Shown here: piece by piece, positions 6,078-10,337 of the stretch
How the letters are laid out: each line of letters opens with the position of its first letter
Numbering within the stretch: the stretch's first letter is position 1
DNA from: Acidimicrobiaceae bacterium
Lineage (GTDB): Bacteria > Actinomycetota > Acidimicrobiia > Acidimicrobiales > UBA8190
Length of the DNA: 10,337 nt
NCBI GenBank assembly: GCA_003453695.1
Contig: DMNK01000153.1
Span: 19,862 to 30,198 of the forward strand
Direction of reading: 5' to 3'
Program-made: the position numbers and the translations under genes
The notes under the pieces: generated by a model
Databases searched by the model: none
Seen by the model: the letters and a program-made list of their open reading frames with translations, nothing else
Told to the model about the DNA's origin: nothing

Positions 6078-7217
6078 ATGTCATCGTCGCCTGTGAACGA
6101 GCTGTTCGGAACCGAATATCCCATCGCCGCCTTCAGCCACTGCCGTGACGTGGTGGCCGCCGTGTCGAAGGCGGGCGGACTGGGGGTACTCGGTGCCGTG
6201 ACCTACACGCCCGAGCAGCTCGAGGTCGAGCTCACCTGGATCGAAGAGCAGGTGGGTGACCGCCCCTACGGCGTCGACCTGCTCCTGCCCGTGGGAACCG
6301 CCGATGCGGCAGCCCGGCTGTCCCCCGAGGAGCTCGAGCACCTCCTCGACGACCCCACGCCCATCCTCCCCGAGGAGCACCGGCAGTTCGTCTCCCACCT
6401 CCTGGCCGAGCACCACATCCCCGAGCTGCCCGACGGCGGGGCCGAAGCTCGCCGGCTCCTCAACCCGCCCAAGGCGCTGGCAGAAGTGGCCTTCGCCCAT
6501 CCCATCCGGCTCATCGCCAGCGCTCTGGGTCCGCCCCCTCCCGACCTGGTCACAGAGGCGCACGACCGCGGTGTACTGGTGGCGGCGCTCGTCGGGACCA
6601 AAGAGCACGCCCTTCGCCAGAAGGCAGCCGCCGTCGACGTGATCGTGGCCCAGGGATACGAGGCAGGCGGCCACACCGGGACCATCGCCACCATGGTGCT
6701 GGTGCCCGAGGTGGTCGATGCCGTGGCGCCCACCCCGGTGCTGGCCGCCGGCGGTATCGCCTCCGGCCGCCAGATGGCCGCCGCCATGGCACTCGGCGCC
6801 CAAGGGGTGTGGACGGGATCGGTATGGCTGACCACCGAGGAGGCCGAGACACATCCCGTCGTCAAGGAGAAACTGCTGCGGGCGGGCTCGAGCGACACGG
6901 TTCGCTCCCGGTGCCGCACCGGCAAACCGGCACGACAGCTGCGCTCCGGCTTCACCGAGGCTTGGGACCGACCGGACGCTCCAGAGCCGCTGCCGATGCC
7001 GCTGCAACCCCTCCTCGTCGCCGAGGCCATCGAGCGCATCGACCGCGCCGCTTCTGCGGGCAACGACGACGCCGTGGATCTTGCCAACTACTTCGTCGGG
7101 CAGGTGGTGGGCCGGCTCACGAGCGTCCAGCCGGCACGCCAAGTGCTCCAGGACATGGTGACCGAGTACGTCGACACCGTGGTCGCCATGGGCGAGGCCC
7201 TGTCGACGCCGGCGTGA
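6078..7217 (+). CDS. Nitronate monooxygenase (2-nitropropane dioxygenase-like) flavoprotein
   Basis: The 379-residue product is an FMN-dependent TIM-barrel protein of the nitronate monooxygenase family. Supporting motifs are HCRDVVAAVSKAGGLGVLGA (21-40), the AQGYEAGGHTG signature (191-201) with the His expected near FMN and the active site, and the phosphate-binding GGIASGR (225-231) followed by ALGAQGVWTGSVWLTTEEA (238-256). Family members oxidise alkyl nitronates or propionate 3-nitronate to carbonyl compounds and nitrite. Many actinobacterial members have unproven substrates, so the reaction here is inferred. It carries a helical C-terminal extension from about 300. ATG 6078 gives the normal N-terminus, although the frame is open upstream. 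No good ribosome binding site is adjacent. It diverges from the acyltransferase and converges on tRNA-Thr. Confidence 0.88.
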   Translation: MSSSPVNELFGTEYPIAAFSHCRDVVAAVSKAGGLGVLGAVTYTPEQLEVELTWIEEQVGDRPYGVDLLLPVGTADAAARLSPEELEHLLDDPTPILPEEHRQFVSHLLAEHHIPELPDGGAEARRLLNPPKALAEVAFAHPIRLIASALGPPPPDLVTEAHDRGVLVAALVGTKEHALRQKAAAVDVIVAQGYEAGGHTGTIATMVLVPEVVDAVAPTPVLAAGGIASGRQMAAAMALGAQGVWTGSVWLTTEEAETHPVVKEKLLRAGSSDTVRSRCRTGKPARQLRSGFTEAWDRPDAPEPLPMPLQPLLVAEAIERIDRAASAGNDDAVDLANYFVGQVVGRLTSVQPARQVLQDMVTEYVDTVVAMGEALSTPA

Positions 7218-7254
7218 TGCCCGCGCCTCGCACTGCGGGGGAGCGTCGTGAGCC

Positions 7255-7289
7255 CGAGAGAAACTCGACAGCACGCGAGAGAGATTCGA
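7255..7289. repeat. Near-direct repeat, 14 bp, 21-bp offset
   Basis: CGAGAGAAACTCGA (7255-7268) and CGAGAGAGATTCGA (7276-7289) match at 12 of 14 positions and lie between the flavoprotein stop and the 3' end of the tRNA. Each half has a short self-complementary CGAG/CTCG or CGA/TCG pair. The function is unclear; on the minus strand the region is the trailer of the tRNA transcript. Confidence 0.45.
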
Positions 7290-7295
7290 GGCGAG

Positions 7296-7368
7296 AGCCT
7301 GGGAGGGGACTCGAACCCCTGACCTGCGCATTACGAATGCGCTGCTCTACCGGCTGAGCTACCCAGGC
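7296..7368 (-). tRNA. tRNA-Thr (anticodon CGU)
   Basis: A complete 73-nt cloverleaf reads on the minus strand. The acceptor GCCTGGG pairs with CCCAGGC, the D stem is GCTC/GAGC, and the anticodon stem GCGCA/TGCGC encloses loop TTCGTAA with anticodon CGT (plus-strand 7333-7335). The variable loop has 5 nt, and T stem AGGGG/CCCCT encloses TTCGAGT. The discriminator is T and no CCA is encoded, so CCA must be added after transcription. It decodes ACG. It sits downstream of holB on the same strand, only 5 bases after a strong hairpin. Confidence 0.97.
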
Positions 7369-7373
7369 GAGAC

Positions 7374-7398
7374 CGAGAAGGCTATCGGAGCCTTCTCG
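7374..7398. terminator. 10-bp-stem hairpin between holB and tRNA-Thr
   Basis: CGAGAAGGCT (7374-7383) pairs perfectly with AGCCTTCTCG (7389-7398) around a 5-base loop. On the minus strand it begins 4 bases after the holB stop and ends 5 bases before the mature tRNA 5' end. There is no following T run. It may terminate topA-tmk-holB or act as an RNA-processing or stability element in a holB-tRNA transcript. The minus-strand TAGCCT within it also fits a loose -10 (TAnnnT), with a start about 3 bases before the tRNA, but there is no matching -35. Confidence 0.6.
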
Positions 7399-7402
7399 TC
7401 GC

Positions 7403-8470
7403 TTACCCCGGCACCGCGGACAGTTTGACCAGCAACGCCTCGAGCATGAGCAGCTCGTTGGGGTTGCGGATGAGCTCGCGACCGGCGTCCTCGATGGCGG
7501 CCACCGCCGCGCCGAGAGCGGCCAGCCGCTGCTCGTTCGCCTGGGACATCCGGTCCCGGTAGGCGCCGGCGAGCACGGCCAAGCCGGCGCGCAGTTCGTC
7601 GATCCGCCACCGCCGCTCCTCGCGCCGTTGTCGGTCCTCGACGGCCTTGCGGCCGGGGACACCGCGCTGTCCCCAGGTCTCGGCCTCGGCGGCCAGCGCC
7701 TCGAGCTCTTCGGCGTGACGGATCTGCAGCGGCTGGGTGGCGTCCTCGGCCGACGTGAGCAGCTCCGACGCCAGCGCCGCCGCCACGGCCCCGGTGCCGT
7801 CGAGCCGGGTGGGGACCGAACGCCACAGCGCCCGGCGCTGGGCCAGATGCGTGTCGGAGGCGAGCAGCCGGGCCCGCTCGGGGCTCCCTCCCGCCGCGTG
7901 GGCCAGCTCCGCGGCCCGCTCGGCGTCGATGCCCTCGGACCGCAGGGCCGCTGCCAGTGCTTCGGGGGCGAGGGGCGCCAGCTCCACCGACACGCAGCGG
8001 CTCGCCACGGTGGCGAGCTCGGCGGGAACGAAATCTGCCATCAGCACGAACACGGTGTCGCCGGCCGGCTCCTCCAGGGTCTTCAAGAGCACAGGTGCCG
8101 CCAGCCGGGCGGTGTGCAGGTCGGAGACGACGATCACCTGGCGACGTCCCTCGAGGGGCTTGCGCTGGGCCAGGCGCACCACCTCGGCAGCGTCGCCCAC
8201 GCTCAACGCCGCACCGGCTCGCTCGACCTCGACGACGTCGGGATGCACGCCGGAGAGCACGCGGCGACACACCTCGCAGTGGCCGCACCCTCCGTCGGGA
8301 CAGAGCAGCATCGCCGCGAATCCCCGGGCGATGGCCTGCTGGCCGAGGCCGGGCGGGCCGGCGAGAAGGTAGGCGTGCACAGGTCGGCCCGCCGCCGCCC
8401 GCAGGAGCCGAACGGCATGGTCCTGGCCGACCACGCCGGCGAAGACGTCGCCCGTGGTCACCGTCGCCAT
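7403..8470 (-). CDS. holB: DNA polymerase III clamp-loader delta' subunit
   Basis: The 355-residue product shows the delta' layout: VFAGVVGQDHAV (9-20), a degenerate P-loop GPPGLGQQA (38-46), a four-Cys zinc module (Cys57, 62, 65, 68), PVLLKTLEEPAGDTVFVLM (126-144) and the sensor-1 SRC motif (157-159). The C-terminal half is the helical collar domain. Delta' is the stator of the clamp loader that places the beta clamp on primed DNA. The P-loop Lys is replaced by Gln, in line with delta' being an ATPase-inactive AAA+ subunit. The start is uncertain. ATG 8482 and ATG 8470 overlap the tmk end by 25 and 13 bases, while GTG 8461 would overlap its stop as GTGA. I chose 8470 because GGGA lies 11 bases upstream. 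It is the third gene of the topA-tmk-holB operon. Confidence 0.93.
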   Translation of the reverse strand: MATVTTGDVFAGVVGQDHAVRLLRAAAGRPVHAYLLAGPPGLGQQAIARGFAAMLLCPDGGCGHCEVCRRVLSGVHPDVVEVERAGAALSVGDAAEVVRLAQRKPLEGRRQVIVVSDLHTARLAAPVLLKTLEEPAGDTVFVLMADFVPAELATVASRCVSVELAPLAPEALAAALRSEGIDAERAAELAHAAGGSPERARLLASDTHLAQRRALWRSVPTRLDGTGAVAAALASELLTSAEDATQPLQIRHAEELEALAAEAETWGQRGVPGRKAVEDRQRREERRWRIDELRAGLAVLAGAYRDRMSQANEQRLAALGAAVAAIEDAGRELIRNPNELLMLEALLVKLSAVPG

Positions 8471-9084
8471 TTCGACGGCCATCCCAGCTGGCGTTCCACC
8501 GCGGCGCGCACGGCGTCGGCGACCTCGGCGACGCTTCCGCTGCCGTCCACCACCGCCCAGTGCCCGGGGTCGGAGGCGGCCAAGGCCAGATACCCCTCTC
8601 GCACCCTGGTGTGGAACCCGGCGTCGAGCTTCTCGAGGCGATCGGGCACCGCCGAGCGCCGGGTGCCGGCCACATCCGGCGCCACGTCGACCAGGACGTT
8701 CAAGTCGGCGTCGATGCCCTGCGACGCCCAGTGCACCAACCGCTCGAGCTCATCGAGCCCGAGCCCCTGGCCGTAGCCCTGGTACGCCAGCGTGGAGCCG
8801 CAGTAGCGGTCGGTGACCACCCATCGCCCCTCCTCGAGAGCGGGGGCGACGACCTCGGCGACGTGCTGAGCACGGTCGGCCGCCATGAGCAGCGCCTCGG
8901 CTCGTGCCGACACCGGCCCCCCGTCGGGCTCGAGCACCAAGGCGCGCACCGAACGGCCCAGAGCGGTGGCTCCGGGCTCGTGGGTGCGCACGGCGCCGAG
9001 CGCGTCGGCGAGCAGCCGTGCCTGCGTGCTCTTGCCACTGCCGTCGATGCCCTCGACGGCGATCAGACGGCCGCGCTCGTCCAC
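8458..9084 (-). CDS. tmk: Thymidylate kinase (dTMP kinase)
   Basis: This 208-residue cytoplasmic enzyme phosphorylates dTMP to dTDP with ATP, supplying dTTP for replication. Visible motifs are the P-loop GIDGSGKST (12-20), HEPGATALG (35-43, where many homologues have REPGGT), the DRY motif TDRYCGSTLAYQGYGQG (91-107), and a lid/C-terminal region with DRLEKLDAGFHTRVREGY (148-165). Length is normal for the family. The GTG start at 9084 comes 2 bases after the topA stop, and this start places the first beta strand (RLIAVEGID) correctly. The 3' end overlaps holB. Very tight spacing on both sides implies one transcript with coupled translation. Confidence 0.96.
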   Translation of the reverse strand: MDERGRLIAVEGIDGSGKSTQARLLADALGAVRTHEPGATALGRSVRALVLEPDGGPVSARAEALLMAADRAQHVAEVVAPALEEGRWVVTDRYCGSTLAYQGYGQGLGLDELERLVHWASQGIDADLNVLVDVAPDVAGTRRSAVPDRLEKLDAGFHTRVREGYLALAASDPGHWAVVDGSGSVAEVADAVRAAVERQLGWPSKWRR

Positions 9085-9086
9085 CG

Positions 9087-10337
9087 TCAGCCGTGGCCCT
9101 CCGAGGAGCTCTCATCGGAGGCGCCGGACCCGTCGCCGGCGGCCGACGCCTCTTCGGCCGCAGGGGCTCGACCGGCCCCGGCCTTCTTGGCCGGAGCCTT
9201 CTTGGCCGCAGCCTTCTTGGCAGCAGCCTTCTTGGCGGTCGCCTTCTTGGCCGGAGCCCGCTTGGCTGCCTTCTTGGTGGCGCGTCCGGCTCGCTTGGAC
9301 GGGCCGGCGGCGCGGCGCTCGGCGAGCAGCTCGGCGGCGCGTTCGATGGTGATCGTCTCGGGGTCGTCGCCCCGGCGCAGCGAGGCGTTGGTCGTGCCGT
9401 CGGTCACGTACGGTCCGAAGCGCCCGGAGCGCACCACCACCGGAGCCCCGCTGTCGGGGTCGGGACCGAGCTCTTTGAGCGGCGCCGCTGCTGCTCCCCG
9501 GCCGCGGCGCTGCTTGGGCTGGGCGAACAACGCCAGCGCTTCGGGCAGGGTCACGGCGAACAGCTGCTCCTCCTGCTCGAGGCTGCGGGTGTCGGTCCCC
9601 TTCTTGAGGTACGGCCCGAAGCGCCCGTTCAGCGCCTCGATCTTCTGCCCGCTCTCGGGATCGGTGCCCACCTCACGAGGCAAGCGCAGCAACTGGAGCG
9701 CCTGGGCGAGGTCGATGGTGTCGAGCGACATCGACTTGAACAGCGACGCCGTGCGGGGCTTCGACCCGTTGTCGGTCTCCCCCAACTGCACGTAGGGGCC
9801 GAAGCGCCCCGTCCGGGCGATGACGGGCAGGCCGGTCTCGGGATCGGTGCCGAGAGCACGGTCGCCGGAGGGCGCCGCCAGCAGCTCGAGGGCCTTGTCC
9901 ACCGTCAGCTCGTCGGGGGCCATGTCGTCGGGCACCGAAGCCCGGTCCTCGCCTCGCTGCAGGTACGGTCCGAAACGACCGACCCGCACCACGACGGCGT
10001 TGCCGTCGGGATCGGAGCCGATGGGGATGGAATTCACCTCCCGGGCGTCGATCTGCCCCAGATGGGAGGCCACGTCTTCCTTGAGGCCGCGGCGCATGTC
10101 CACTTCGCCGTCGTCGGAAGCAGACACCTGCGGCTCGCCGAAGTAGAAGCGTGTCAGCCAGGGCAGGGCCTCCTGTTCGCCCGAGGCGATCTCGTCGAGC
10201 TCGTCCTCCATGGAAGCCGTGAAGTTGTAGTCGACGAGGTCGCCGAAGTAGCGCTCTAGTAGGCCCACCACGGCGAAGGCCGTGAAGGAAGGGACGAGGG
10301 CTGTGCCCTTCTTCCACACATAGCCGCGGTCCTGGAT
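9087..10337 (-). CDS. topA: DNA topoisomerase I, C-terminal 416 residues (5' part outside window)
   Basis: The frame runs off the right edge and ends at TGA 9089-9087. The first visible residues (RGYVWKKGTALVPSFTAFAVVGLLE, then LVDYNFTASMEDELDEIASGE) are the end of the type IA topoisomerase core; the catalytic Tyr and Toprim domain lie outside. Next come four C-terminal repeat units, each with GRFGPY (visible residues 120-125, 177-182, 238-243, 305-310). These are the actinobacterial replacement for the zinc fingers of the E. coli enzyme and bind single-stranded DNA. A basic tail of repeated A-x-A-K-K units (about 348-390) follows, as in mycobacterial and streptomycete TopA, where it aids processive DNA binding. 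It ends in an acidic Ser/Glu/Asp stretch. The enzyme relaxes negative supercoils. It is the most upstream visible gene of the operon with tmk and holB. Confidence 0.97.
   Translation of the reverse strand: MQDRGYVWKKGTALVPSFTAFAVVGLLERYFGDLVDYNFTASMEDELDEIASGEQEALPWLTRFYFGEPQVSASDDGEVDMRRGLKEDVASHLGQIDAREVNSIPIGSDPDGNAVVVRVGRFGPYLQRGEDRASVPDDMAPDELTVDKALELLAAPSGDRALGTDPETGLPVIARTGRFGPYVQLGETDNGSKPRTASLFKSMSLDTIDLAQALQLLRLPREVGTDPESGQKIEALNGRFGPYLKKGTDTRSLEQEEQLFAVTLPEALALFAQPKQRRGRGAAAAPLKELGPDPDSGAPVVVRSGRFGPYVTDGTTNASLRRGDDPETITIERAAELLAERRAAGPSKRAGRATKKAAKRAPAKKATAKKAAAKKAAAKKAPAKKAGAGRAPAAEEASAAGDGSGASDESSSEGHG
9181..9255. repeat. Five 15-bp tandem repeats encoding the TopA Lys/Ala tail
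   Basis: Five consecutive 15-bp units begin GCCTTCTTGGC at 9181, 9196, 9211, 9226 and 9241 on the plus strand, followed by two shorter 12-bp relatives (9256-9279). On the coding strand each encodes a five-residue Lys-Lys-Ala type unit of the topoisomerase I tail. Near-identity at DNA level makes unit-number change by slippage or recombination plausible. Confidence 0.85.

Noticed and set aside
5911..6084. 58-residue N-terminal extension of the acyltransferase with a C-x2-C
   Set aside because: WS/DGAT proteins begin at the MRPLTGIDSLF-type sequence; the extension would also overlap the start of the divergent flavoprotein gene.
4420..6096. 558-codon plus-strand frame opposite the acyltransferase
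   Set aside because: It has no domain signature, His/Arg/Gly-rich composition, and the opposite strand holds a complete WS/DGAT protein with catalytic motif.
6081..7331. 416-codon minus-strand frame opposite the nitronate monooxygenase-type gene, running into the tRNA
   Set aside because: It overlaps the tRNA and is the complement of a complete flavoprotein gene; no family features were seen.
7957..9795. 612-codon plus-strand frame opposite holB, tmk and topA
   Set aside because: It is an Arg/Pro/Ala-rich mirror of three recognisable genes, produced by G+C-rich third positions and the Lys/Ala repeats.

Overview
The window is a high-G+C, densely packed bacterial chromosome segment. Third codon positions of the real genes are strongly G/C-biased. 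The topA-tmk-holB order, the lysine-rich topoisomerase I tail and the wax ester synthase/DGAT-type acyltransferase all point to an actinobacterium. Acidimicrobiia or a related lineage is my inference; no marker here fixes it. Nothing resembles a prophage, insertion sequence, CRISPR array or defence island, and no stretch over 300 bases lacks a gene.

Left part (1-3931): the 3' end of an unidentified plus-strand gene meets, one base apart, the stop of a minus-strand FtsX/MacB-type permease (281-2056). The permease lies 26 bp downstream of an MFS transporter (2083-3396), so the two are probably co-transcribed. The transporter diverges from a small SnoaL-like protein (3542-3931). The 145-bp gap between them carries a degenerate array of about eight 11-bp tandem units (3438-3523).

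Middle part (3932-7217): a perfect 8-bp-stem hairpin closes the SnoaL gene against a converging small Cys-rich protein of unknown function (3966-4328). A 19-codon leader ORF with a strong Shine-Dalgarno sequence ends just before that protein's start. Upstream of it on the same strand is a WS/DGAT acyltransferase (4456-5910). This diverges across 167 bp from a nitronate monooxygenase-type flavoprotein (6078-7217).

Right part (7218-10337, all minus strand): topA (3' part) - tmk - holB form a tight operon, with 2 bp between the first pair and an overlap between the second. topA relaxes supercoils, tmk makes dTDP, and holB encodes the clamp-loader delta' subunit, so this is a replication and nucleotide-supply operon. 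A tRNA-Thr(CGU) follows holB, with a perfect 10-bp-stem hairpin between them, so how the tRNA is transcribed is an open question.

I did not find a convincing new multi-gene system. The best leads are local: the 11-bp array, the leader ORF with its Cys-rich protein, the hairpin abutting the tRNA, and the permease without an adjacent ATPase.
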